From positions 620,001-684,000 of the forward strand of contig NZ_JBBMFT010000001.1 of the NCBI RefSeq assembly GCF_040095835.1: a DNA stretch of 64,000 bases, in the 5' to 3' direction. This document shows, piece by piece, positions 41,906-49,956 of the stretch. Source of the DNA: Flavonifractor hominis (GTDB lineage: Bacteria; Bacillota; Clostridia; Oscillospirales; Oscillospiraceae). Position numbers and translations under genes: made by a program. The number at the start of each line of letters is the position of its first letter. Position 1 is the stretch's first letter. The notes under the pieces are model-generated. The model searched no databases. It had not been told where the DNA came from and worked only from the letters and a program-made list of their open reading frames with translations.

Positions 41906-41953
41906 TAAAGTTTCTCCTTTTCGAAGTCTGAGCCAATTATTATTTTGAACACA

Positions 41954-41992
41954 CAAAAACGAGTCTTTTTTGCATACGCAAAAATAGACTCG
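41954..41992 (-). terminator. attenuator in front of the ABC-F gene
   Basis: On the minus strand CGAGTC and TTTTTGC pair with GCAAAAAA and GACTCG, followed by five T residues. It lies 49-87 bp before the start codon and downstream of the promoter, so it can stop transcription before the gene. Confidence 0.75.
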
Positions 41993-42125
41993 CTAAATAG
42001 ACCCTTATTTCTTTTCCAAAAGGAAAACAAAGGAAATGCCTCTTGCGATAATCCAACTTAAGCGTACACAAAACAAACCTATTCTCTACAGGCTCAATAA
42101 CTATATGTGTCTTACTTAAATCAAA

Positions 42126-42140
42126 TTATCTATTAATCAT
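42126..42140 (-). CDS. four-codon leader peptide (MINR)
   Basis: On the minus strand AGGTGAGGAA precedes ATG ATT AAT AGA TAA. It lies between the promoter and the attenuator. Drug-stalled ribosomes on such tiny leaders are known to release attenuators of ABC-F genes in Firmicutes; the role here is inferred. Confidence 0.5.
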   Translation of the reverse strand: MINR

Positions 42141-42184
42141 TTCCTCACCTTACACAAAATGTGCCTTTCTTTCTTCTAATGGCA

Positions 42185-42213
42185 ATACTATCATACTGTA
42201 TTTTTTGTGTCAA
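42185..42213 (-). promoter_or_regulatory. promoter of the ABC-F transcript
   Basis: TTGACA (42208-42213), 17-bp spacer and TAGTAT (42185-42190) on the minus strand. The leader between this promoter and the gene is about 280 bp and otherwise gene-free. Confidence 0.65.
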
Positions 42214-42358
42214 TACATTTCACCTTATGGAAGTGCAAATTAAAATTTTCACTTCCTAATTATACATCCAACCATTACGAAATTCAATCTTTCACAACCT
42301 CTTTACAACCACAACCACAGCACTCCAGCAAACGCAGGAGCACCATACCGTAAAACGC

Positions 42359-42736
42359 TTATGTGTAAATCAACTCCGTTCCTACAACTTCCCTCACACA
42401 AGCCTGAATATTATTCATTCTTCCAATCCATTCGTAGGGATTATCTTTCTTTAATTGTTCCGTCACATCTTGTCTGTCGGCATATTCCTTTACCAGTCGA
42501 AGAAACATATCCTCTGCTTGCTTATCGACTTCTGCAAGATAACTATGCAGCTTTCCGCTTGTCAGCAGGTTCATATATAACACTTTATAGTGTTCCTTTA
42601 AATGCCTTGCATGTCGTTTCCCCCATAAACCAATCGGCTCTATTTCTTCTTCGGCTGGTACTGTGATGTTCGGCAATAAATAATCACCCACCTGTCTATA
42701 AGTTCCGCCCATTTCTTCAAAAATTGTCTTTGTCAT
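42359..42736 (-). CDS. tnpV: TnpV family protein
   Basis: The 125-residue protein (LWGKRHARHLKEHYKVLYMN, then YADRQDVTEQLKKDNPYEWI) matches TnpV, a small accessory protein first described in Tn4451-type elements. Function is unknown. It lies between the cargo and the relaxase gene. Confidence 0.8.
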   Translation of the reverse strand: MTKTIFEEMGGTYRQVGDYLLPNITVPAEEEIEPIGLWGKRHARHLKEHYKVLYMNLLTSGKLHSYLAEVDKQAEDMFLRLVKEYADRQDVTEQLKKDNPYEWIGRMNNIQACVREVVGTELIYT

Positions 42737-42762
42737 TTTCCTTTTCCTCCTGTGATTTTTGT

Positions 42763-43923
42763 CTATCGTGATCGTGTATTATCACGCTTGCGACCTTTAA
42801 CTGTTCTTGCCTGCTCCAACAAATCATCTATCTGTTTGCGACCAAAAACCTTACGGAGCAGGCTGTAATCTTTATTTTCTGCTTTTAGGATTTTGTTTTC
42901 TTCGGTCAATCTTTCATTGACTTTCTCCAAACGCTGATTGGTGCGGTATAACTGTGCATTCGCTGTATTCAGCCTATGATAGTTGTCCCACCCCTCAAAG
43001 CAGCGGGCAAGCACCGTTTTGACAAGTTGCTTCAATTTCCTTACAACCGGCTCTGCCATTTTGGTTTTATATGCCTTTGCAGTCATAAATTTCTCTGGTT
43101 CTGGCAACTGATATTTCGGTGCAGTATCAAGCTCTATTTCAAGATTTGACAGCTCGTCTTTTGCCTTATCATAGTTCAATACTCGTTCCGACAACACATC
43201 AAATTCAATCTGTTTCTGCTCGATTTTCGCACCTAATGCCGCCACTTCTTTTTCTCTTTCCTGCTTTTTATAATCCAAAACAGAAAGATGTTTTTCGTGT
43301 GTGCCTAAATGTTCCCACTCAATCCCATAACGTTCCATCACCGCCGCAAGCTGTTCTTTTTCGGACTGTATCCATTGCGACCACTCCGTATCGCCACGAC
43401 TGCCGCCCTTAAAACCTTGCGTTGCAAGAGCCTGCTTTAGTGACACTCTTGTATCAAGTCCACGCTTGCTGCCTGTGGTAAAAGGTACAAAATCTATGTG
43501 CAGATGTGGTGTAGCTTCATCCATATGCAGATGAGCCGAGAACACCCGAAGCTGTGGATTTCGCTCCTGAAAACCCTGATAGTATTCATCTAAAATCTGC
43601 TTTGCCAGTTCTCCGTTTTCCGTATCGGCGTTCATATTTCCCTTACCGCCCACCTGTAAAATGATTTCGTGGAACGGTTTTTCCTGCTTGGAACTTCGGA
43701 TTTTTTCATAATAATCTTTTATCTTTCGGTCTGACCTTATCTGCTTGGCATTGTATCTTTCCAATGCTTCATCAAACAATTCGTGATAAACTGTCTTTAT
43801 ATTTTCATTGCAGTAGTCGATATTGAGATGAGTACGAGTTCCGTCTACATTTTCTGCTCGGAACTTTCGGCTATTGTGATTGACCGAGCCTTTACCGACC
43901 ATTGCACTTATCGTTCTCTGCAT
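42763..43923 (-). CDS. MobV family relaxase (Mob/Pre)
   Basis: The 386-residue protein starts at the ATG behind GGGAG. It has SAMVGKGSVNHNSRKF and HLHMDEATPHLHIDFVPF as in IME-B, with a divergent coiled-coil C-terminus. The near-identical catalytic motifs and the same oriT core imply that the relaxases of B and D can act on each other's oriT. Confidence 0.9.
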   Translation of the reverse strand: MQRTISAMVGKGSVNHNSRKFRAENVDGTRTHLNIDYCNENIKTVYHELFDEALERYNAKQIRSDRKIKDYYEKIRSSKQEKPFHEIILQVGGKGNMNADTENGELAKQILDEYYQGFQERNPQLRVFSAHLHMDEATPHLHIDFVPFTTGSKRGLDTRVSLKQALATQGFKGGSRGDTEWSQWIQSEKEQLAAVMERYGIEWEHLGTHEKHLSVLDYKKQEREKEVAALGAKIEQKQIEFDVLSERVLNYDKAKDELSNLEIELDTAPKYQLPEPEKFMTAKAYKTKMAEPVVRKLKQLVKTVLARCFEGWDNYHRLNTANAQLYRTNQRLEKVNERLTEENKILKAENKDYSLLRKVFGRKQIDDLLEQARTVKGRKRDNTRSR

Positions 43924-43965
43924 TTTTTCATCTCCCATCTGTAAATTTCAACATTCTCAGGTTTT

Positions 43966-44003
43966 GTTACTTTTGTCAAAAGTAACGCAAAAGCACTTTT
44001 GAC
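43966..44003. other. candidate oriT of IME-D
   Basis: GTTACTTTT-GTC-AAAAGTAAC is a perfect inverted repeat, followed by GCAAAAGCACTTTTGAC, the same 17-mer as in IME-B. It lies about 43 bp before the relaxase start codon. Confidence 0.7.
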
Positions 44004-44178
44004 GGGTACACCCATCAAAAATGCGACCTGTAAACAGGTTTTGCGTTCTCCGAAGGCTCTCCGAGGGGTGAGCGTGTGCCGGTGGCACACACGCCTGCGA
44101 ACCGACCGAGCCAGCAGGCGAGACCAAAGAGCCGCCTTTGAAAAGGCACTCTCTGCACACTCCCCTAAACTTTATCCG
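44004..44178. other. gene-free region conserved with IME-B
   Basis: Hairpin-rich sequence with AACAGG, GTGTGCC/GGCACAC and CCTTTGAAAAGG, ending CCCCTAAACTTT. The last two blocks recur at the same place in IME-B although the surrounding base composition differs. No gene is seen. Confidence 0.4.
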
Positions 44179-44261
44179 GTGTCAAAGTGTGACGATGGTG
44201 ACAATGTTTTTCACAGCGTGCTGCTCTCAAAAACATTGACACCTTTGACACCGTTTGTCAC
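44179..44261. repeat. 3+3 inverted iteron cluster of IME-D
   Basis: GTGTCAA, GTGACGA and GTGACAA at 44179, 44189 and 44198 face TTGACAC, TTGACAC and TTGTCAC at 44236, 44245 and 44255. The spacing is 10 then 9 on one side and 9 then 10 on the other, so the layout is mirror-symmetric. The inverted half reaches the end of the ATPase gene. Confidence 0.65.
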
Positions 44262-45412
44262 GCCGTCTGCTCGGTTTCTTTCCAAAGTGAAACCTTTCTT
44301 CCGTCGTGTGTGCGGCTGTTCTGATAACGGATACCGTAATCACGAAACAGCCTGCTTGCGTTGATACTGAGCCTTAAAGAAAGTACATTCGGCTTTATAT
44401 CCACCGCAAGCCTTTCGCAAAGTTCCGAAGCAGTTCCTTCCCATCTGTCACTTTCCGAAAAGAGCGTATCCGCTATCTTCTCAAGCAGAGGTTCGGGCGG
44501 TTCTTTCCACATCTCCGTTTCCGATTTTGCAAAGTTCCACACCAATCGCTCGCTGTCCCTTACAAGATGGATTTTCATATCCTGCTGGTCTCTGCCAGCA
44601 ACATCAAGTGTGGCATTGTTGGAAGTACGCTTGTCCTTACTGAGAACAAATGCACCGTCTGCCGCACCCATCAGACCATTCGTGCCTGAAATCATATCGA
44701 ATATATCTTCCGATTTTTGTTTGCGTGTATGATGAACAATAAGCATTGAAACCTTGTAACTGTCTGCCAACGCTTTCAGCCTTGCCACAACATCATAATC
44801 ACTTGCGTAGCTGTAATCTGCTCCGCCTGCTTCACGCACACGCTTTAAGGTGTCTATGATAATCAAGCCTGTGTCTGGGTGTTCCCTCATAAACCCTCTT
44901 ATCTGTTCTTCCAGTCCGCCATTGACCGTTTTACATTCCGTTGCGAAATACAGATTGCCTGTCTCCTTTGCACCGAACATCTGAAACAATCGCTTCTGCA
45001 AACGTGGGTAATCATCTTCAAGGGCAAAATAAAGCACCGTTGCCTTACGCACCTTATACTCCCAAAGCGGTGTGCCTGTGCTGATATGATAGGCAAGCTG
45101 TGCCATCATAAAGCTCTTTCCCACTTTCGGGGAACCTACGAAAAGGTAAGTTCCCCTTTGGAGCAGACCGTCGATAAGTGGTGTCTGAACCTCAAACACC
45201 GTATCATACAGCGTTGTCATTGATACTGTTTTCAGATAGGAAGGGTCTAACTGTCTGAGTATTTCCCTTTGCATTTCTTCAAAAGATTGCTCGTACCCCT
45301 TGAAATCCGTATCCTGATTGACTATACTATTGTCAGTACATTTGGAAAGTGACTGTTCCGCATCTGTTGCCGCAGATACATTTGGAATAGTCATTTCTTT
45401 TTTATTCTCCAT
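44258..45412 (-). CDS. RepA-like AAA ATPase / hexameric helicase
   Basis: The 384-residue protein (start at the second ATG, nine bases after AGGAG) has Walker A GSPKVGKS, Walker B LIIIDTLKRVR and HHTRKQ. It is the AT-rich version of the gene found in all four elements and overlaps the mobilization gene by 11 bp. Confidence 0.8.
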   Translation of the reverse strand: MENKKEMTIPNVSAATDAEQSLSKCTDNSIVNQDTDFKGYEQSFEEMQREILRQLDPSYLKTVSMTTLYDTVFEVQTPLIDGLLQRGTYLFVGSPKVGKSFMMAQLAYHISTGTPLWEYKVRKATVLYFALEDDYPRLQKRLFQMFGAKETGNLYFATECKTVNGGLEEQIRGFMREHPDTGLIIIDTLKRVREAGGADYSYASDYDVVARLKALADSYKVSMLIVHHTRKQKSEDIFDMISGTNGLMGAADGAFVLSKDKRTSNNATLDVAGRDQQDMKIHLVRDSERLVWNFAKSETEMWKEPPEPLLEKIADTLFSESDRWEGTASELCERLAVDIKPNVLSLRLSINASRLFRDYGIRYQNSRTHDGRKVSLWKETEQTA

Positions 45413-45737
45413 TCGCATCCTCTCCTTTCAAACCGCCGAGAATAATGGAAATCAGTTCTATTACACTCAGCAGTTCATCATCCACACCTTTTCCTGCTTC
45501 AATCCTTTTCAGTTCCGCAAGGACTGTGGCAAATTCCGTTTTCAACGCCTTATACACTCTCGGATTGCCCTGTACCACCACATCCTGATTTAAGCAACGG
45601 CGGTAACAATACTCCTGTTTTGGCAATCCTGATAGAGCTACAGCTCTGTTAATGAGTTCGTTTTCTTCGGGCGATACTCGAAACCCTACTGTGATATTCC
45701 TCCAACGATTTTTGTTATCTCTGTTCTTAGCTGACAT
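45402..45737 (-). CDS. RHH-type mobilization protein (MobC-like)
   Basis: The 111-residue protein (NITVGFRVSPEENELINRAV, LPKQEYCYRRCLNQDVVVQG) is the most divergent of the four copies. Its start lies inside the end of the integrase gene, and its end overlaps the ATPase gene, so the three are translationally coupled. Confidence 0.78.
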   Translation of the reverse strand: MSAKNRDNKNRWRNITVGFRVSPEENELINRAVALSGLPKQEYCYRRCLNQDVVVQGNPRVYKALKTEFATVLAELKRIEAGKGVDDELLSVIELISIILGGLKGEDANGE

Positions 45738-46818
45738 TTTCAAAATCTCCTTTCCCTAAATCATCTAATTTTTCTGCCATCTCAATCTGCTTTGACGGAA
45801 AGAGGTGTGCGTACTGATAAGTAATATCAATACTTTCGTGACCAACTCGGTCAGCAATCGCCACCGCAGAAAAGCCCATATCAATCAAGAGTGAAATGTG
45901 GCTGTGACGGAGATCGTGAATGCGGATACGCTTCACGCCTGCCGCCTTTGCCCCTCTGTCCATCTCGTGATGAAGATAGCTTTTCGTCACCGTAAAGATA
46001 CGGTCTTTCTTCTTCAATCCGTAAAGCATACCGAGATATTCTTTCATTTCCTCACACAGAAACTTCGGCATTTTAATCGTGCGGTTGCTCTTTTTCGTTT
46101 TCGGAGAAGTAATCACATCCTGCCCTTTCAAACGCTGATAGGATTTATTGATTGTGACTGTTTCCTTATCAAAGTTGAAATCTGCCGGAGTCAAAGCTAA
46201 CAGCTCGCCCTCTCGGATACCGCACCAGTAAAGCATTTCAAACGCATAAAAGGAAACAGGCTTGTCCATCATCTCAAAAGAGAATTTCTTGTATTCTTCC
46301 TTTGTCCAGAACAGCATTTCCTTGTGTTCCTCACGTCCCATATTTCCCACCTTTGCCGCAGGATTGGAACGCAGTTCATAGTAGCGGACAGCGTGATTGA
46401 AAATGGCGGACAACTGATTGTGCAGCGTTTTCAGATACGTCTGTGAATAAGGCTTTTTCTTCTCATCACGATAGGCAAGCATTTCATTCTGCCAAGTAAT
46501 AATCTCCTTTGTGGAAATCTCGCTGATTTTCAGTTTCCCGAAATACGGAAGTATCTTTGTGCGTATGATATGCTCTTTGGTAAGCCACGTGTTTTCCTTC
46601 AAACGGTTCTTCACATCATTGATATAAAGCTCCGTAAAGGCTTCAAAACTCATATCAAGGTCTGAAGAAGTCTGCAATTTGAACATTCTTTCCCATTCCT
46701 GTGCTTCTCGTTTGGTAGCAAAGCCACGCTTGCATTTCTGCTTGCGTTCCCCTTTCCAGTTCACATACCTTGCCATCACATACCAAGTACCGTTATCTTC
46801 ATTCTTAAATACCGGCAT
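45727..46818 (-). CDS. tyrosine integrase (Tn916-type)
   Basis: The 363-residue protein has catalytic residues in CGIREGELLAL, HDLRHSHISLL, RVGHESID and TYQYAHLF. The N-terminus MPVFKNEDNGTWYVMARY is AP2-like. The ATG directly follows the TAA of the excisionase gene. Confidence 0.92.
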   Translation of the reverse strand: MPVFKNEDNGTWYVMARYVNWKGERKQKCKRGFATKREAQEWERMFKLQTSSDLDMSFEAFTELYINDVKNRLKENTWLTKEHIIRTKILPYFGKLKISEISTKEIITWQNEMLAYRDEKKKPYSQTYLKTLHNQLSAIFNHAVRYYELRSNPAAKVGNMGREEHKEMLFWTKEEYKKFSFEMMDKPVSFYAFEMLYWCGIREGELLALTPADFNFDKETVTINKSYQRLKGQDVITSPKTKKSNRTIKMPKFLCEEMKEYLGMLYGLKKKDRIFTVTKSYLHHEMDRGAKAAGVKRIRIHDLRHSHISLLIDMGFSAVAIADRVGHESIDITYQYAHLFPSKQIEMAEKLDDLGKGDFENVS

Positions 46819-47007
46819 TTACATTTCCCCCTTTCCTGCTCCGTAGAGCCTTTCGTAAAAATACTGGCGATTTACACGCCCTGCAATCGTAATAAAGCCC
46901 TTTGCTTTCAATTCCTCATTTAATTGTCTGATGAGTTTATATGCATAAGGTTTTGATACGTTTAGTTCCTGAGCCACATCTTCGGCTCGGATAAATCTGT
47001 TTTCCAT
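46819..47007 (-). CDS. excisionase-type helix-turn-helix protein
   Basis: The 62-residue protein (IRAEDVAQELNVSKPYAYKL) follows AAGGAAG and directly abuts the integrase gene. Confidence 0.75.
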   Translation of the reverse strand: MENRFIRAEDVAQELNVSKPYAYKLIRQLNEELKAKGFITIAGRVNRQYFYERLYGAGKGEM

Positions 47008-47455
47008 ATCCTTTTTCTTCCTTTCTTAAAATAATTTTTTGCTTGCCGCTTTCTCCGTGTTAAAGTTCCAACAGGCACTCCTGCTTGTCGGCAGGCGCTG
47101 TGCTGTCCCAATGCACCGCAGTACATCAGGCGCTCGCTCGTATAGGGGTTCCCGAAAAGTCGGAGACTTTTGGGGAAGAGGAGGAGCAGTGCAGCGAATG
47201 AGCTTTTGTGCTTGCACACAAGCGAACGATACGGAACTTGCTCCGACGAGGTCTTGGCGGTTTGGCTTTTCGGACGGTCATTCAGTTGTCGCATTAAGCA
47301 TATTTGTTTAATTCGTAATTTATTTTACTAAACATATTTGCTATTGTCAAGTGGTTGCAAAGAAAATATTAAACATTTTTGTTTCGGTTTTTCTTGACTT
47401 CCACTAAACATTTCTGCTATACTTATTTCACTAAATATAAAAGGAGCGTATCATT
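47008..47455. promoter_or_regulatory. divergent repressor/excisionase control region of IME-D
   Basis: The repressor promoter is TTGACT (47394-47399), 18 bp, TATACT (47418-47423) with CTAAACATTTCTGC in the spacer. TAAACAT-type repeats also lie at 47296-47345 and 47369-47382. The part 47060-47290 is GC-richer, hairpin-bearing (AAGTCGGAGACTTTT) and gene-free. Confidence 0.6.
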
Positions 47456-47986
47456 ATGGCTATCAGCGAAAGAATACATTTTTTCAGACTAATGCGTGGT
47501 ATGACACAAAAGTATCTCGGTACAGCAATCGGTTTTCCAGAAAAGAGTGCTGATGTGCGTTTGGCACAGTACGAAACTGGTACACGCAAACCGAAAGCAG
47601 ACCTTACAAATGCATTGGCACAGGTGCTTGATGTTTCTCCACAGGCTCTTGATGTTCCTGACATAGACAGCTATATCGGTCTTATGCACACTCTGTTTAC
47701 CCTTGAAGATATTTACGGTCTTACTGTCAGTGAAGCAGACGGAGAGGTATGCTTAAAGGTCAACAAGGACAAAGGCAGAGAAGCATATGAACTCCTCAAA
47801 ATGCTGTATGCTTGGAAAGAACAGGCAGACAAGCTATCTTCCGAAGAAATCAACAGAGAAGAATACGATAACTGGCGTTACCATTATCCAGAGTTCGACA
47901 CCACACAGCGTTGGGCAAAAGTTCCATCACAGGAATTAAGTGACGCTCTCGTGGAAGCATTCAAAGACCACTTGAAAGATAAATAA
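47456..47986 (+). CDS. XRE family repressor of IME-D
   Basis: The 176-residue protein begins MAISERIHFFRLMRGMTQ behind AAAGGAG. It is closely similar to the repressors of IME-A and C. Its operators read TAAACA where A and C have TAAGCA. Confidence 0.85.
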   Translation: MAISERIHFFRLMRGMTQKYLGTAIGFPEKSADVRLAQYETGTRKPKADLTNALAQVLDVSPQALDVPDIDSYIGLMHTLFTLEDIYGLTVSEADGEVCLKVNKDKGREAYELLKMLYAWKEQADKLSSEEINREEYDNWRYHYPEFDTTQRWAKVPSQELSDALVEAFKDHLKDK

Positions 47987-48042
47987 GCACCTACAGGACC
48001 TGCCACTGGCAGCTCCCTACAGATGCTTTGGCAACGACAAAA

Positions 48043-48081
48043 AAGCCCTTAACTATGGTTATTAACCACAGCTAAGGGCTT
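48043..48081 (+). terminator. terminator at the right end of IME-D
   Basis: AAGCCCTTA and TGGTT pair with AACCA and TAAGGGCTT, preceded by A residues. It separates the repressor transcript from guaA. Confidence 0.75.
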
Positions 48082-48202
48082 AGTTTATAATATGGAATTT
48101 GTTCAGAGCCAAGCTCCGAACTTTAGTCTGCAAGCCACCTGTTAATTGTTCCGTTACCCATAAACCACTGGATAACAAGAATAATGGCACTTGCTATGAC
48201 TG

Positions 48203-48219
48203 TTATCAATTTGTTATCA
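48203..48219. repeat. IME-D right arm repeats
   Basis: TTATCA at 48203-48208 and 48214-48219 (11-bp period), 61 bp before the guaA att core. Confidence 0.6.
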
Positions 48220-48278
48220 AAAGACTAATCGAAATCGCTGAAACCCGCATAAACACTGGCTTTTTTAAGCAACTCGAT

Positions 48279-49820
48279 TTATTCCCACTCGATGGTCGCC
48301 GGGGGCTTGGAGGTGATGTCGTAGACGATACGGTTGATTCCCTTGACCTCGTTGACGATACGGGTAGAGATGCGGTCCAACACATCATAGGGGATGCGGG
48401 CCCAGTCAGCGGTCATGAAGTCGCTGGTAGTCACTGCCCGGAGTGCCAAGGTGTAATCATAAGTCCGACCGTCGCCCATGACACCCACGCTGCGGGTGTT
48501 GGTGAGCACGGCGAAATACTGGTTGATGTTCTTGTCCTCGCCAGCGGCGGCGATCTCCTCCCGGTAGATGGCGTCGGCCTCCCGCAGGGTATCCAGCTTC
48601 TCCTTGGTCAGGTCACCGATGACGCGGATAGCCAGGCCAGGGCCCGGGAAGGGCTGGCGCATGACCAGGTACTCCGGCAGCCCCAGCTCACGGCCCAGTT
48701 GACGAACCTCATCCTTAAAGAGGAGCCGCAGGGGCTCAATGATCTCTTTAAAGTCCACGTAGTCAGGCAAGCCGCCTACATTGTGATGGCTTTTGATGAC
48801 GGCAGCGTCCCCAGCGCCAGACTCGATGACATCGGGATAAATGGTGCCCTGCACCAGATAGTCCACCCGTCCGATCTTCTTGGCCTCTTCCTCAAAGACC
48901 CGAATAAACTCCTCGCCGATGATCTTACGCTTGCGCTCGGGCTCCGCCTCACCGGCCAACTTCAGCAGGAAGCGGGCCTCGGCGTCTACCCGGACAAAGT
49001 TGATGTCCCAGCGGGAGAAGGCCGCCTCCACCTCATCGCCTTCGTTCTTACGCATGAGGCCGTGATCCACGAAGACACAGGTAAGCTGACTGCCTACCGC
49101 TTCCGCCAGCAGAGCAGCCGCCACAGACGAGTCCACACCGCCGGACAGCGCCAGCAGGACCTTACCGTCCCCCACTTTTTCACGAATGGCCTGAATGGCG
49201 GTTTTCTTATAATCCCCCATCGACCAATCGCCCACAGCACCACATACCTCATAAAGGAAATTGCGGATCATATCCACACCGTGTTCCGTATGGTTGACCT
49301 CCGGATGATACTGCACACCATAAAACCCGCGCTGCTCATCCGCAATGGCCACGTTGGGGCAGGCATCGCTGTGAGCCACCAGTGCAAAACCAGTCGGCAC
49401 CTTGGCCATGTAATCCCCATGGCTCATCCAGGAAATACCACGCTCCGGAAGGCCGCGGAAAATCTTACAGGAAGTGTCATAATATGTCTCTGTCTTTCCG
49501 TATTCCCGGGCAGTGTCCTCCTGGGCCTCGGTCACCTGTCCCCCCAGTGTATGGGCCATATACTGACAACCGTAGCAGATCCCCAACACCGGCACTCCCA
49601 GCGTAAAAATAGCCGGGTCGGCCTTGGGCGCTCCTTCTTCGTAAACGGAATTGGGACCCCCGGTAAAAATAAAGCCAATCGGCTCCATGGCCTTGAGCTG
49701 TTCCAGGGGCGTTGTATAGGGCTTTACCTCACAGTATACGCCGCACTCGCGCACACGACGGGCAATGAGCTGGTTATACTGGCCGCCAAAGTCCAGGACA
49801 ACAACGGTCTGATGGGACAT
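48279..49820 (-). CDS. guaA: GMP synthase (glutamine-hydrolysing)
   Basis: The 513-residue enzyme makes GMP from XMP, ATP and glutamine. The class I amidotransferase part has GICYGCQYMAH (catalytic Cys at about 82) and YHPEVNHT. The ATP pyrophosphatase part has LSGGVDSSVAAALL, and the C-terminal dimerisation domain ends SKPPATIEWE. The gene is intact. Its final codons are the insertion target of the four elements, and its original terminator now lies beyond them. Confidence 0.97.
   Translation of the reverse strand: MSHQTVVVLDFGGQYNQLIARRVRECGVYCEVKPYTTPLEQLKAMEPIGFIFTGGPNSVYEEGAPKADPAIFTLGVPVLGICYGCQYMAHTLGGQVTEAQEDTAREYGKTETYYDTSCKIFRGLPERGISWMSHGDYMAKVPTGFALVAHSDACPNVAIADEQRGFYGVQYHPEVNHTEHGVDMIRNFLYEVCGAVGDWSMGDYKKTAIQAIREKVGDGKVLLALSGGVDSSVAAALLAEAVGSQLTCVFVDHGLMRKNEGDEVEAAFSRWDINFVRVDAEARFLLKLAGEAEPERKRKIIGEEFIRVFEEEAKKIGRVDYLVQGTIYPDVIESGAGDAAVIKSHHNVGGLPDYVDFKEIIEPLRLLFKDEVRQLGRELGLPEYLVMRQPFPGPGLAIRVIGDLTKEKLDTLREADAIYREEIAAAGEDKNINQYFAVLTNTRSVGVMGDGRTYDYTLALRAVTTSDFMTADWARIPYDVLDRISTRIVNEVKGINRIVYDITSKPPATIEWE
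48281..48290. repeat. att core 5 within the guaA 3' end
   Basis: ATTCCCACTC is the reverse complement of the last guaA codons (GAG TGG GAA T). Insertion here restores the gene's end, since each element supplies the same core. Confidence 0.88.
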
Positions 49821-49877
49821 TCTCTATCCTTCTTTCTATCAGTCTGTGCCTTATGGCAACTGTTTATTTTATGGTTT

Positions 49878-49906
49878 AGAATACCACACTCCGACAAAAA
49901 GCGCAA
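49878..49906 (-). promoter_or_regulatory. guaA promoter
   Basis: On the minus strand TTGCGC (49901-49906), 17 bp and TATTCT (49878-49883). No purine riboswitch is recognisable in the short leader. Confidence 0.5.
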
Positions 49907-49914
49907 GTCTTATC

Positions 49915-49950
49915 CAAAATGCGGCCGGACACACTGTGCCCGGCCGCATT
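49915..49950 (-). terminator. terminator of the SLH-domain gene
   Basis: ATGCGGCCGG pairs with CCGGCCGCAT around a 10-base loop; on the minus strand TTTT follows. It lies just past the gene's stop codon. Confidence 0.75.
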
Positions 49951-49956
49951 TGCGTT

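Larger units (their letters stand above)
39551..48290. mobile_element. IME-D: mobilizable element with lincosamide and ABC-F resistance genes
   Basis: The 8.7-kb element lies between att core 4 and guaA, with matched TTATCA arm repeats. It is clearly more AT-rich than the other elements along its backbone as well as its cargo, so it comes from a different host background. Relaxase, oriT and iteron types match IME-B, while the repressor type matches A and C. It is the element next to guaA. Confidence 0.88.

Noticed and set aside
47060..47290. Short open frames in the GC-richer part of the IME-D control region
   Set aside because: No ribosome binding site, no match between the elements, and composition follows local hairpins.
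10866..48290. One large conjugative element (ICE)
   Set aside because: No VirB4, coupling protein or other type IV secretion genes are visible, and the internal att cores with matched arm repeats show four separate units.
10866..48290. Prophage or satellite phage
   Set aside because: Integrase and CI-like repressor fit, but no packaging, capsid or tail genes are present, and relaxase and oriT point to conjugative mobilisation.
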